Assembly: GCA_946614165.1 (NCBI GenBank)
Contig: CAMOGQ010000011.1
Span: 1 to 43,716, forward strand
DNA length: 43,716 bases
Direction of reading: 5' to 3'
Origin: an uncultured Lachnospiraceae bacterium
GTDB taxonomy: Bacteria > Bacillota > Clostridia > Lachnospirales > Lachnospiraceae
The notes under the pieces are model-generated. The model searched no databases and had not been told where the DNA came from. It worked only from the letters and a program-made list of their open reading frames with translations. Made by a program: the position numbers and the translations under genes. Numbering within the stretch: the first letter of the stretch is position 1; every line of letters starts with the position of its first letter. Positions 8,072 to 16,695 of this stretch are shown here, piece after piece.

Positions 8072-11000
8072 TTATTTTTTATTTTTCCTGTGCAGGTTCT
8101 TCTGGGCTGTGGCCAGCATCAGCTTGATGCGGTTGAGCTGGTTGACCTCGGAAGCGCCGGGATCATAGTCGATGGCCGCTATATTGGACTCGGGATAAAG
8201 CTTTCGGATCTGCTTGATGACGCCCTTGCCCACGATGTGGTTGGGAAGGCAGCCGAAAGGCTGGATGCAGACGATGTTGGGAACACCGCTCTTTATGAGT
8301 TCCACCATCTCGCCGGTCAGGAACCACCCTTCACCGGTCTCGTTGCCGATGGAGACTACGGGCTCTGCGTATCTGACCAGTTCAAAGATGCTGGCGGAGG
8401 GCTCGAAGTGCCTGCTCTTTGCATACTCCCTGTTTATGGGCTTTAAGAGCGTTTCGATCAGGTGGATGGCTGCATTGCAGATCAGGGCCGTTCTCTTGCT
8501 GGTGCCCAGATTTTCGGCCTTATAGACCTGATTGTAGAAGCAGTAGAGCATGAATCCCATCAGATCCGGCACCACGGCTTCCGCTCCTTCGTGCTCCAGC
8601 AGATCCACCAGGTGGTTGTTGGCCGCCGGCGCGTATTTGACCAGGATCTCGCCCACGATGCCTACCCGGGGCCTGCGCTCCTCGTAGATGGGGATCCTGT
8701 CGAATTCGCGGATCATTTCCCTGCAGAAGCGGTAGACCATGGGGATGTTGACGCCCCGCATCTCGATCAGGAAGCGGGTGCATCTCTTCAGCCATTTCTG
8801 ATGAACTCTTTCCACTTCGCCCTTATGCTTTTCGTAGGGCCGCATGCGGTAGATGCATTTCATCATGACGTCGCCGAAGACCAAACCCACCGCACAGCGG
8901 GAAAGTGCCTTGAAGCCGATCTTGAAGCCCGGGTTTTCCTCCAGGCCGGACAGATTGGCGGAAATGACGGGAATCTGTTCCAGGCCCGCCTTGGCCAGGG
9001 CCCTCCGGATAAAGCCCACGTAGTTGGAGGCCCTGCAGCCGCCGCCGGTCTGGGACATGAGAACAGCCACCTTATTCAGGTCATATTTGCCCGAATCCAG
9101 GGCTTCCATGATCTGTCCCACTACAAAGAGGGAAGGATAGCAGGCATCGTTGTTGACGTATTTAAGACCGTAATCCACGGCCTTGCGATTGTCGTTGGGC
9201 AGGATGACCACCTTGTAGCCGCAGCTGCTCAGGGCGGGCTCCAGCATGTCGAAATGGACAGGAGACATCTGAGGGCAGAGGATGGTGTAGGAATCTCGCA
9301 TTTCCTCCGTAAACACCACTTTCCGGATGGCCTCGGACCGGATGGTCCTCTTTGCCTTCTTATTGTCGCGGATCCGGATGGCGGCGATCAGGGATCTGAC
9401 ACGGATCCTGGCGCTGCCCAGGTTGTTGACTTCGTCGATCTTCAGGCAGGTATAGATCTTGTCGGAACCCGAAAGGATATCCTGTACCTGGTCGGTGGTA
9501 ACGGCGTCCAGGCCGCAGCCAAAGGAATTGAGCTGGATCAGGTCCAGATCGTCCCTGGTCTTCACATAGGAAGCGGCGGCATAAAGCCTGGAGTGGTACA
9601 TCCACTGGTCCAGCACCACGATGGGACGCTCGGGCCTGCCCAGGTGGGAGATGGAATCTTCCGAAAGAACGGCGATGCCGTAGGAATTGATCATTTCCGG
9701 AATACCGTGGTTGATCTCGGGATCGATATGATAGGGACGGCCTGCCAGGACGATGCCCTTGACATGGTTGTCCTCCATGTAATGAAGGATCCTCTCGCCT
9801 TCCTTCTGAATATCCAGATGCACCTGATTCAGTTCCGTCCAGCCTTCATGGACGGCCTGGCTGATCTCCTCAGAGGGAATATCGGAAAATTCCCGGATCA
9901 TGGCTTCCCGGACGGTATCCTCGCTGGTAAAGGCCATGAAGGGATTGCGGAAATCCACCTCGCCCCTTCCGATCTCTTCCACGTTGTTGCGGATGTTCTC
10001 GGAGTAGGAGGTGACGATGGGGCAGTTGTAGTGGTTGTCGGCTTCTTTTGTCTCCGTGCGCTCATAGAAAAGAGCGGGATAGAAGATAAAGTCCACCTTC
10101 TGACTGATCAGCCACATGATATGGCCGTGAGCGATCTTGGCCGGATAGCAGGCGGATTCGCTGGGGATGGACTCGATGCCCATCTCGTAGATCTTATGGG
10201 TGGACAGGGGCGAAAGCACGACCCTGTAGCCCAGCTTTGTAAAGAAGGTATGCCAGAAGGGATAGTTCTCGTACATGTTGAGGACCCGGGGGATGCCCAC
10301 GGTGCCCCTGACGGCCTGGTCCCTGCGCAGGGGCCTGTAGCCGAAGATCCTTCTGATCTTATATTTGTAGATGTTGGGAACGTTGTTTTCCGTCAGTTCC
10401 TTTCCCAGGCCTCTTTCACAGCGGTTGCCGGAAATATATTCCCTGCCGCCGCTGAAGTGGTTGACGGTCAGGCGGCAGTTGTTGGTGCACTTGCCGCAGC
10501 TGCGAAGAGAAGTCTCGAAGGTCAGGTTCTCGATCTCCTCCAGAGACAGCATGGTGGTGGGAACGGATCTGTCGTAGCGCTCCCTGGCGATCAGGGCAGC
10601 ACCGAAAGCGCCCATGATGCCGGCAATGTCGGGACGGATGACTTTGCCGTCCGCAATGGTCTCCAGAGCCCGGAGCACGGCGTTGTTATAGAAGGTTCCG
10701 CCCTGGACTACGATGTTGCGTCCCAGCTGGGAGGCGTCGGACACCTTGATGACCTTGAACAGGGCGTTTTTGATGACCGAATAGGCAAGGCCGGCGGAAA
10801 TATCCGCCACTTCGGCTCCTTCCTTCTGGGCCTGCTTGACGCGGGAGTTCATGAACACGGTGCAGCGTGTGCCCAGATCGATGGGATGCTGGGCGAATAG
10901 GGCGGCCTGGGCGAAGTCCTGGACGGAATAATCCAGGGATTTTGCGAAGGTCTCTATAAAGGAGCCGCAGCCGGAGGAGCATGCCTCGTTCAGAAGGACA

Positions 11001-12316
11001 TTGTCCACGGCGTGATTGCGGATCCGGATACATTTCATGTCCTGTCCGCCAATATCCAGGATGCAGTCGACCTCGGGATTAAAGAAGGCGGCGGCATAGT
11101 AGTGGGCGATGGTCTCCACCTCTCCTTCGTCCAGCAGGAAGGCTGCCTTCAGAAGGGCTTCGCCGTAGCCGGTGGAGCAGCTGCGGACAATTTTCGCGTC
11201 GGAGGGAAGAATGGAACGGATCTCCTTCACGGCCCTGATGGCAGTCATCAGGGGGCTTCCGTTGTTATTGCTGTAGAAGGAGTATAAAAGGGTGCCGTCC
11301 CTGCCCACGATGGCCAGCTTGGTGGTGGTGGAGCCGGCGTCTATGCCCAGGAAGCACTCCCCGTGGTAGTCCGCAAGAGATCCCTTCCGGACGGTGGCTT
11401 TGCTGTGACGGGCCAGAAACTCCTCGTATTCCTCCTTTGTCTCGAAAAGAGGCTCCATACGGCCGATCTCGAACTCCATTTTGAAATCGCCGGACAGACG
11501 GGAGGCCATCTCCGCCAGAGAAAGGAAGTTGTCTTCCTTTGCGTTCATGGCGGAACCCATGGCAGCGAACAGATGAGAGTTGTCCAGGTCGATGGTGTGC
11601 TCTTCATCCAGCTTCAGAGTGCGGATAAAAGCGGCCTTCAGCTCCGTCAGAAAGTGCAGGGGACCGCCCAGGAAGGCCACATGGCCCCGGATGGGCTTGC
11701 CGCAGGCCAGTCCGCTGATGGTCTGGTTGACCACAGACTGGAAGATGGAAGCCGACAGGTCTTCCCTGGTGGCTCCGTCGTTGATCAGAGGCTGGATATC
11801 GGATTTGGCAAAAACGCCGCATCTGGCCGCAATGGTATAAAGAGAGCGGTAGCTCTTTGCATACTCGTTCAGACCGGCGGCATCCGTCTGCAGAAGAGAT
11901 GCCATCTGGTCAATAAAAGAACCTGTGCCGCCGGCACAGATACCGTTCATACGCTGTTCGACATTGCCGTTTTCGAAGTAGATGATCTTTGCGTCTTCGC
12001 CGCCAAGTTCAATGGCGACATCCGTTTTGGGAGCGATCTCCTCAAGAGCGGTGGAGACGGCTACGACTTCCTGTACAAAGGGGACCTTCAGGTAATTGGC
12101 CAGCGTCAGGCCGCCGGAACCTGTGATGACGGGATGGACGGTGACATTGCCGATCTGATCCTGTGCCTCGGCCAGCAGGTCGTAGAGTGTTTTCCGGATA
12201 TCCGCATGATGCCTTCTGTAATCCGCGAACATCAGGGAATGGGCGGGATCCAGAACGGCGATCTTGACAGTTGTCGAACCTATATCAATTCCAAGTGTAA
12301 AATCTGTTGAAATCAC
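8072..12316 (-). CDS. Fused acyl-CoA dehydratase activase (BcrA/BadF/HgdC-type) and dehydratase-like protein
   Basis: A 1,414-residue protein of the family annotated as 2-hydroxyacyl-CoA dehydratase activase. It starts at GTG 12316, 7 bases after AGGAG on the minus strand. Two ASKHA-type ATPase domains are visible: residues about 5-260 (GIDIGSTTVK, Cys127 in GICAGGTGSF and Cys166 in AARCGVFAK, the spacing of the HgdC Fe-S ligands) and about 321-590 (GIDAGSTTTK, SSGCGSF, GTRCTVFMNSR). A Cys-rich stretch follows (CGKCTNNC, then another Cys about 24 residues on). Next come a DUF2229-type region (GIPRVLNMYENYPFWHTF) and a C-terminal region with HgdB-like features (QTGGGCRASNY, QPFGCLPNHIVGKG). 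Classical activases are about 260 residues and homodimeric. ATP-driven electron transfer is expected by family; the substrate is unknown. No separate dehydratase subunits are adjacent. Confidence 0.9.
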   Translation of the reverse strand: MISTDFTLGIDIGSTTVKIAVLDPAHSLMFADYRRHHADIRKTLYDLLAEAQDQIGNVTVHPVITGSGGLTLANYLKVPFVQEVVAVSTALEEIAPKTDVAIELGGEDAKIIYFENGNVEQRMNGICAGGTGSFIDQMASLLQTDAAGLNEYAKSYRSLYTIAARCGVFAKSDIQPLINDGATREDLSASIFQSVVNQTISGLACGKPIRGHVAFLGGPLHFLTELKAAFIRTLKLDEEHTIDLDNSHLFAAMGSAMNAKEDNFLSLAEMASRLSGDFKMEFEIGRMEPLFETKEEYEEFLARHSKATVRKGSLADYHGECFLGIDAGSTTTKLAIVGRDGTLLYSFYSNNNGSPLMTAIRAVKEIRSILPSDAKIVRSCSTGYGEALLKAAFLLDEGEVETIAHYYAAAFFNPEVDCILDIGGQDMKCIRIRNHAVDNVLLNEACSSGCGSFIETFAKSLDYSVQDFAQAALFAQHPIDLGTRCTVFMNSRVKQAQKEGAEVADISAGLAYSVIKNALFKVIKVSDASQLGRNIVVQGGTFYNNAVLRALETIADGKVIRPDIAGIMGAFGAALIARERYDRSVPTTMLSLEEIENLTFETSLRSCGKCTNNCRLTVNHFSGGREYISGNRCERGLGKELTENNVPNIYKYKIRRIFGYRPLRRDQAVRGTVGIPRVLNMYENYPFWHTFFTKLGYRVVLSPLSTHKIYEMGIESIPSESACYPAKIAHGHIMWLISQKVDFIFYPALFYERTETKEADNHYNCPIVTSYSENIRNNVEEIGRGEVDFRNPFMAFTSEDTVREAMIREFSDIPSEEISQAVHEGWTELNQVHLDIQKEGERILHYMEDNHVKGIVLAGRPYHIDPEINHGIPEMINSYGIAVLSEDSISHLGRPERPIVVLDQWMYHSRLYAAASYVKTRDDLDLIQLNSFGCGLDAVTTDQVQDILSGSDKIYTCLKIDEVNNLGSARIRVRSLIAAIRIRDNKKAKRTIRSEAIRKVVFTEEMRDSYTILCPQMSPVHFDMLEPALSSCGYKVVILPNDNRKAVDYGLKYVNNDACYPSLFVVGQIMEALDSGKYDLNKVAVLMSQTGGGCRASNYVGFIRRALAKAGLEQIPVISANLSGLEENPGFKIGFKALSRCAVGLVFGDVMMKCIYRMRPYEKHKGEVERVHQKWLKRCTRFLIEMRGVNIPMVYRFCREMIREFDRIPIYEERRPRVGIVGEILVKYAPAANNHLVDLLEHEGAEAVVPDLMGFMLYCFYNQVYKAENLGTSKRTALICNAAIHLIETLLKPINREYAKSRHFEPSASIFELVRYAEPVVSIGNETGEGWFLTGEMVELIKSGVPNIVCIQPFGCLPNHIVGKGVIKQIRKLYPESNIAAIDYDPGASEVNQLNRIKLMLATAQKNLHRKNKK

Positions 12317-12375
12317 TTAATTTCTCCTAAAATGCCTTCTGTATTCGATAAATAAATCCGGCTAAGGAAGGTTGT

Positions 12376-12402
12376 ATTATAAATCTTTACAGTCAGATGC
12401 AA
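12376..12402 (-). promoter_or_regulatory. Possible promoter of the activase gene
   Basis: On the minus strand a perfect TATAAT (12381-12376) lies 60 bases upstream of the GTG start. TTGCAT (12402-12397) precedes it at a short 15-bp spacing, so the -35 is uncertain. Confidence 0.45.
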
Positions 12403-12480
12403 TTATATGACAGAGGTCCTAAAAAAGCAAACGAACAGATTGTGCAAAATCTAAAAGAATCATGAATTAAATTTGGTCAG

Positions 12481-12509
12481 TTTACTTTATTATCGGTCAA
12501 TGTTAAAAT
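12481..12509 (+). promoter_or_regulatory. Promoter of the rhomboid-like gene run
   Basis: TTTACT (12481-12486), 17-bp spacer, TAAAAT (12504-12509), 57 bases before the start codon. Confidence 0.6.
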
Positions 12510-12566
12510 ATCACGACAGCCGGAATCACAATAGGGACAAAGTGTTTATTTTGAGGAAATTAAGAT

Positions 12567-13481
12567 ATGAGCGATTTTGAAAGAAAATTCAGGCGGTATG
12601 CCATACGGAATCTGTCATCCGTACTGATCGGATTCTATATTTTGGGCTATGTGATCCTTGCCATAACGCCGGGCCTTATGAATTACCTGACCCTGGACCC
12701 CTACAAGATCATTCACTTCCAGATCTGGAGGCTGGTGACATGGCTTCTGAATCCTCCCACGGGCTTCAGCAGCGGACAGGACATTCTCTTTATCGGCATC
12801 ATGCTCTTTTTCTATTACAGCATAGGAACGTCGCTGGAAAGGGTATGGGGGACCTGGCGCTACAACGTATTTATTATGACCGGCATTCTGCTGACCATAG
12901 GCATGGCTTTTCTGTGGATGATCTGGTGCTTTGCCATGGGCATCGGTTCTTCCGCCTATATAGATGAATACTTTGCTTCGGCGGCTCTGCAGTCTTTTTC
13001 TACCTATTATATCAGTATGTCCATTTTCCTGGCCTATGCCCTGACCTTCCCGGAAGCCCAGGTGCTGATCATGTTCATTATTCCGGTCAAGGTCAAATGG
13101 CTCGGTATCCTGGATCTGGTATACCTGCTGTACTGCATGCTCCGTTATCCCGCGCCTTACCGCTTTGCCATCGCCGCCGCTCTGATCAACGTCCTGATCC
13201 TGTGGCTGAAGGCCGGCGGCTGGATGCGGATCTCGCCTGCCCAGGTCAGAAGAAGGAACAGCTTCAGAAGGAGCGTCAGAAGCGCTTCGCCGGCCCAGGG
13301 AAAAGCGAGAGCCCTGCACCGCTGCGCCATCTGCGGAAGGACAGACCAGGACAATCCAAATCTGGAATTCCGTTACTGCTCCAAATGCGAGGGCGGCTAT
13401 GAATACTGCTCCGATCATTTATTTACCCACGTTCACGTAAAGGCGGGCGAAACGCCCCGTATTCAGGCTCCCGGAAGGTAA
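12567..13481 (+). CDS. Rhomboid-like membrane protein with C-terminal zinc ribbon, probably not a protease
   Basis: A 304-residue membrane protein starting at ATG 12567 behind GAGGAAA. About six hydrophobic segments are seen (15-36, 71-86, 98-122, 145-160, 164-188, 196-214). SLERVWGTWRYNVF (89-102) resembles the conserved loop before rhomboid TM3, and YALTFPEAQVLIMFIIPVKVKW (157-178) resembles the TM4-TM5 region. The rhomboid GxSG serine motif is replaced by YYISMS near 147-152 and no catalytic His in a late helix was found, so it looks like a pseudoprotease. A basic cytosolic segment leads to Cys253, Cys256, Cys271, Cys274 and Cys281 with His284, His288 and His290, a likely zinc site. Function unknown; it is the first gene of a run with the sigma-like protein. 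Confidence 0.75.
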   Translation: MSDFERKFRRYAIRNLSSVLIGFYILGYVILAITPGLMNYLTLDPYKIIHFQIWRLVTWLLNPPTGFSSGQDILFIGIMLFFYYSIGTSLERVWGTWRYNVFIMTGILLTIGMAFLWMIWCFAMGIGSSAYIDEYFASAALQSFSTYYISMSIFLAYALTFPEAQVLIMFIIPVKVKWLGILDLVYLLYCMLRYPAPYRFAIAAALINVLILWLKAGGWMRISPAQVRRRNSFRRSVRSASPAQGKARALHRCAICGRTDQDNPNLEFRYCSKCEGGYEYCSDHLFTHVHVKAGETPRIQAPGR

Positions 13482-13511
13482 GCCGGGAGGATAAGAAGGT
13501 CCATAACCGGT

Positions 13512-14270
13512 ATGAGTGACACAATTAAAAAAGAACAGTTATTTTTACAGAAGCTCCAGTCTCTGGTGGCGGACGCCAGAAAAAAGGGCAATACCGTCAG
13601 CGAAGAGGAGATCTCTGAGCATTTCAGTGATCTGGACCTGTCTTCCGAACAGATGGACCAGGTCAGAGCCTATCTTGCGTCCCAGAAGATCGGCGTTGGA
13701 GAACCCCTCCAGTATGAGGACGTGATCACGGAGGAAGAGCATGACTATATGGAGGACTATGAGGCCATGATCTCGGCCATTTCTCCTCTTCCGGAGGGTG
13801 TCCTGCACGCTGTAAAGCTTTCCGCCATGGCAGGAGACAGGGACGCCCAGTCCAGACTGACGGAGGCCATGCTGCAGAAAGTCATCGATATCGCCAGGCT
13901 CTATGCGGGCCAGGGCGTTCTCATGGAGGACCTGATCGGAGGAGGCAACGAAGCCCTGACGGTGGGCGTGACACTTCTGGGCCCTCTGGAAAAGGCGGAG
14001 GAAGTAGAAGGCTTTCTGGGCAGAAGGATCATGGATGCCATGGAGGACCTGATCGCCGCCAATATGGATGACAGGGCAGGCGACAAAGCCGTGGAGGACA
14101 GGGTCAACAAAGTGGCCGACAAGGCAAGAGAGCTTGCGGAAGAACTGATGCGCAAGGTCACGCCCCAGGAGCTGGCCGCGGAAGGAGAACTGACCCTGGA
14201 GGAGATCCTGGAGGCCGTCCGCTTTTCCGCAAACAAAATCGAGGACCTTGATACAGAACAGGGATCCTGA
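13512..14270 (+). CDS. Sigma-70-like protein lacking promoter-recognition regions
   Basis: A 252-residue acidic protein. Residues 10-65 resemble region 1.1 of primary sigma factors (a helical fold ending KKIGV-like at QKIGVGEP). Residues 111-150 closely resemble regions 2.1-2.2 (DAQSRLTEAMLQKVIDIAR, then LMEDLIGGGNEAL, compared with the usual LxDLIQEGNxGL). The aromatic-rich 2.3-2.4 segment that melts and reads the -10 is replaced by a Glu/Ala-rich stretch. Residues 195-243 resemble region 3 (RKVTPQELAAEGELTLEEILE). There is no region 4 helix-turn-helix. It could bind RNA polymerase core without directing it to promoters. It starts at ATG 13512, 30 bases after the rhomboid-like gene. The family assignment is pattern-based and the function is inference. 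Confidence 0.65.
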   Translation: MSDTIKKEQLFLQKLQSLVADARKKGNTVSEEEISEHFSDLDLSSEQMDQVRAYLASQKIGVGEPLQYEDVITEEEHDYMEDYEAMISAISPLPEGVLHAVKLSAMAGDRDAQSRLTEAMLQKVIDIARLYAGQGVLMEDLIGGGNEALTVGVTLLGPLEKAEEVEGFLGRRIMDAMEDLIAANMDDRAGDKAVEDRVNKVADKARELAEELMRKVTPQELAAEGELTLEEILEAVRFSANKIEDLDTEQGS

Positions 14271-14284
14271 CCCGGAGCATGGTA

Positions 14285-14704
14285 ATGAACGATAAATACG
14301 AAGATTTCAAGTATGTCATAGCGGATCTCAGCAGGATCTATTTCGGAGCCAGATACAGCTACAGGGAGCTGACCGCCAGCGAAGACGTCAGCTTCAAGCT
14401 GCGCATGATCTTCAGGACCTGGATGCTTTCGGAGGTGGAAGAGGATACTACTCTGGAAAGTCATCTCTTTTATCTGGAAAAGGATTCCGTATCCTATGAC
14501 GTCTATCATCAGCTGGGGGCTAAGGTAAGGGTCGCCTATCCGGTCTGGAAAAACAGATTCGGAAAGCGGGAGAAGATCTATCAGGAAAAGATCCTTTTCC
14601 TGTCGGAGCTCTGCGCCCTGTCTCCCCAGGAGAAGCAGAAAAGGGAGTTCCTGATCCGGGAGCTGCAGATCTCCAAGCTCAGGCTCATGCAGTTTGCCCT
14701 CTGA
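14285..14704 (+). CDS. Conserved-looking protein of unknown function next to the sigma-like gene
   Basis: Not recognised. A 139-residue, soluble, mostly helical and charged protein without signal peptide or Cys motif. Two in-frame ATGs exist; GGAG at 14274-14277 lies 1 base before ATG 14279 but 7 bases before ATG 14285, so 14285 is chosen. The C-terminus (LSPQEKQKREFLIRELQISK) may form a coiled coil. It follows the sigma-like gene by 14 bases and precedes a terminator, so it is probably co-translated and may be a partner of that protein. Confidence 0.7.
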   Translation: MNDKYEDFKYVIADLSRIYFGARYSYRELTASEDVSFKLRMIFRTWMLSEVEEDTTLESHLFYLEKDSVSYDVYHQLGAKVRVAYPVWKNRFGKREKIYQEKILFLSELCALSPQEKQKREFLIRELQISKLRLMQFAL

Positions 14705-14739
14705 GGGGCAGGCGGCTGCCGGACAAAATGAAAGGGAAT

Positions 14740-14771
14740 AGTCGGGTGCGGATCGGCACTCGACTTTTTTT
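14740..14771 (+). terminator. Terminator before recA
   Basis: AGTCGGGTGC (14740-14749) pairs with GCACTCGACT (14756-14765) with one wobble, 6-base loop, then seven T. Confidence 0.88.
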
Positions 14772-14850
14772 ATGGGACTTAGTATACTTGGCTTGATGTT
14801 TTGAGAAGGCGGACCGGACAGCAAGATCAGCAGAAAACAATGAATAAAAT

Positions 14851-14864
14851 CGAACAGATGTTGT
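14851..14864. promoter_or_regulatory. Upstream LexA (SOS) box of recA
   Basis: CGAACAGATGTTGT matches the Gram-positive consensus CGAACRNRYGTTYC at 12 of 14 positions. It ends 9 bases before the recA -35 and would be a second, weaker LexA site. Confidence 0.6.
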
Positions 14865-14873
14865 ATTTTCTGC

Positions 14874-14902
14874 TTGCATGGACGGGCGGCCGGTGTTATA
14901 CT
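14874..14902 (+). promoter_or_regulatory. recA promoter
   Basis: TTGCAT (14874-14879), 17-bp spacer, TATACT (14897-14902). Predicted start is near 14909, inside the main LexA box. Confidence 0.85.
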
Positions 14903-14908
14903 CAAACA

Positions 14909-14922
14909 TGAACGAACGTTCC
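14909..14922. promoter_or_regulatory. Main LexA (SOS) box of recA
   Basis: TGAACGAACGTTCC matches CGAACRNRYGTTYC at 13 of 14 positions. It covers the predicted transcription start, the usual position for LexA repression. Confidence 0.85.
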
Positions 14923-14948
14923 GAAAAAATGTTCAAGAAGGAGTCAGA

Positions 14949-16016
14949 ATGAAAGAAATGAATCGTGAAGATAAACAGAAGGCACTGGATGCCGCCATCG
15001 TACAGATCGAGAAACAGTACGGCAAGGGATCGGTCATGAAGCTGGGCGATTCCGGAAATGCCATGAATGTAGAGACAACGCCCACCGGCTGCCTGTCCCT
15101 GGACATTGCTCTGGGTCTTGGCGGTATTCCCAGAGGAAGGATCATCGAGATCTACGGTCCCGAGTCCTCCGGTAAGACTACGGTCACCCTGCATATGATC
15201 GCAGAGATCCAGAAGAGGGGCGGAATCGCGGGCTTTATCGATGCGGAGCATGCCCTGGATCCCGTCTATGCCTCCAATATCGGCGTTGATATCGATAATC
15301 TTTATATTTCCCAGCCCGATTCCGGCGAGCAGGCCCTGGAGATCACCGAGACCATGGTCCGCTCCGGCGCCATCGATATCGTTGTGGTGGACTCTGTGGC
15401 GGCCCTGGTTCCCAAGGCCGAGATCGACGGCGACATGGGAGATTCCCACGTAGGCCTGCAGGCCCGCCTTATGTCCCAGGCCCTCCGCAAGCTGACGGCC
15501 GTCATCAGCAAATCCAACTGCTCCGTGGTCTTTATCAACCAGCTGCGTGAAAAGGTCGGCGTCATGTTCGGCAATCCCGAGACCACTACCGGCGGCCGTG
15601 CCCTGAAGTTCTATTCCTCTGTCAGAATGGACGTCAGAAGGATCGAATCCATCAAGCAGAGCGGAGAAGTGATCGGCAACCGCACCAGGATCCGCGTGGT
15701 CAAGAACAAGATCGCTCCGCCTTTCAAGGAAGCCGAGTTCGATATCATGTTCGGCAGAGGCATCTCCTATGTGGGCGACGTGCTGGATCTGGCCGCCAAG
15801 GTGGATATCGTCAACAAGAGCGGCGCCTGGTACAACTACAAGGGCAACAAGATCGGCCAGGGCCGGGAAAATGCCAAGAAGTATCTGGAAGACCATCCGG
15901 AGGTCCTTTCCGAGATCGACAGAGGCGTCAGGGAATATTATAACCTGGATCCCGACGGAGCCATGGTGGTGCCCGAGAAGGATTCCGAGGATGATACGCC
16001 TCTCTTCAATATTTAA
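14949..16016 (+). CDS. recA: Recombinase RecA
   Basis: The ATP-dependent strand-exchange protein of homologous recombination and co-protease for LexA. Start ATG 14949 follows AAGGAG (14938-14943); the in-frame ATG at 14874-14876 does not exist as a usable start because that stretch is the promoter. The 355-residue product has the Walker [10 protein letters not shown], Walker [11 protein letters not shown], loop L2 [22 protein letters not shown] and the C-terminal acidic tail. Residue content and length are typical. The gene carries its own promoter and two LexA boxes, and recX follows 15 bases downstream. Confidence 0.99.
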   Translation: MKEMNREDKQKALDAAIVQIEKQYGKGSVMKLGDSGNAMNVETTPTGCLSLDIALGLGGIPRGRIIEIYGPESSGKTTVTLHMIAEIQKRGGIAGFIDAEHALDPVYASNIGVDIDNLYISQPDSGEQALEITETMVRSGAIDIVVVDSVAALVPKAEIDGDMGDSHVGLQARLMSQALRKLTAVISKSNCSVVFINQLREKVGVMFGNPETTTGGRALKFYSSVRMDVRRIESIKQSGEVIGNRTRIRVVKNKIAPPFKEAEFDIMFGRGISYVGDVLDLAAKVDIVNKSGAWYNYKGNKIGQGRENAKKYLEDHPEVLSEIDRGVREYYNLDPDGAMVVPEKDSEDDTPLFNI

Positions 16017-16031
16017 GACTGCTGATAAAAA

Positions 16032-16646
16032 ATGACTGTTAAGACGATCACTGCCCAGGGCAGGACAAAAGTCAGAGTAGAGCCCGAGGAAGGAGAGTCC
16101 TTCGTGATCAGTAAGAAGGACGCCTTTCTCCTGGGGATCAATGAGGGGGCACTTCTGGAGCCGGATGTATGCGCGGAGATCGCGCAGATCCTGCGAAAGG
16201 AGTGCCTTCGCAGATGCGGTATGCTGCTCCAGTCCAGGGATTATTCCGAAAAAGCCCTGGAGGACAGGCTTTCCATGGCCGGATTCCCCTCCTCCGTATA
16301 TAAAAAGGTCATCGGGGAACTGAAATCGGCCGGCTATGTGAACGAGGACAGGATGGCGGAGGATTATGTCCGCTGTCACATAAAGGACCGGAGCCGGACC
16401 AGAATCGAAAATGATCTGGCAGGAAAGGGCCTTCCCGAGGAATGCATCAGGAGAGCCTTTGAAAAGGCCGGAGAGGAATGGGACCTTGAGACGGCAGAAC
16501 GGGAGCAGATCAGGAAGCTGCTTGAGAAGAAGGGATACGACCCCGAAAAGGCCGGCTGGGAAGAGACCATGAAGATCAGGGCCTTTCTCTGCAGGAAGGG
16601 TTATTCCGGGGAAGCGGTCCGCTCTGCGATGCATGGAGACTTCTGA
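16032..16646 (+). CDS. recX: RecX, modulator of RecA
   Basis: RecX binds the RecA filament and limits its activity. The 204-residue helical protein has the family pattern of three-helix repeats: CGMLLQSRDYSEKALEDRL, VIGELKSAGYVNEDRMAEDY, then RSRTRIENDLAGKGLPEE and a C-terminal FLCRKGYSGEAV. The start ATG at 16032 has no clear ribosome binding site and may depend on coupling to recA, 15 bases upstream. Being behind the recA promoter it should share SOS control. A terminator follows. Confidence 0.92.
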   Translation: MTVKTITAQGRTKVRVEPEEGESFVISKKDAFLLGINEGALLEPDVCAEIAQILRKECLRRCGMLLQSRDYSEKALEDRLSMAGFPSSVYKKVIGELKSAGYVNEDRMAEDYVRCHIKDRSRTRIENDLAGKGLPEECIRRAFEKAGEEWDLETAEREQIRKLLEKKGYDPEKAGWEETMKIRAFLCRKGYSGEAVRSAMHGDF

Positions 16647-16667
16647 TTTCACAGAAAACAGGAAAAG

Positions 16668-16695
16668 CCGGTCCGGGCCATGGACCGGTTTTTTT
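16668..16695 (+). terminator. recA-recX terminator
   Basis: CCGGTCC (16668-16674) pairs with GGACCGG (16682-16688), followed by seven T. Confidence 0.85.

Noticed and set aside
7953-8168. A 71-codon ORF at the end of the candidate RNA
   Set aside because: It runs through the bidirectional terminator into the antisense of the activase gene and has no ribosome binding site.
8462-10900. An 812-codon open frame on the plus strand opposite the activase gene
   Set aside because: It has no ribosome binding site or recognisable motif and lies fully antisense to a well-supported gene; GC-biased third positions open such frames.
14685-16652. A 655-codon minus-strand frame over recA-recX
   Set aside because: Antisense shadow of two clearly identified genes, with no family resemblance; the same holds for the long frames opposite polA, citrate synthase, fructokinase and aroE.
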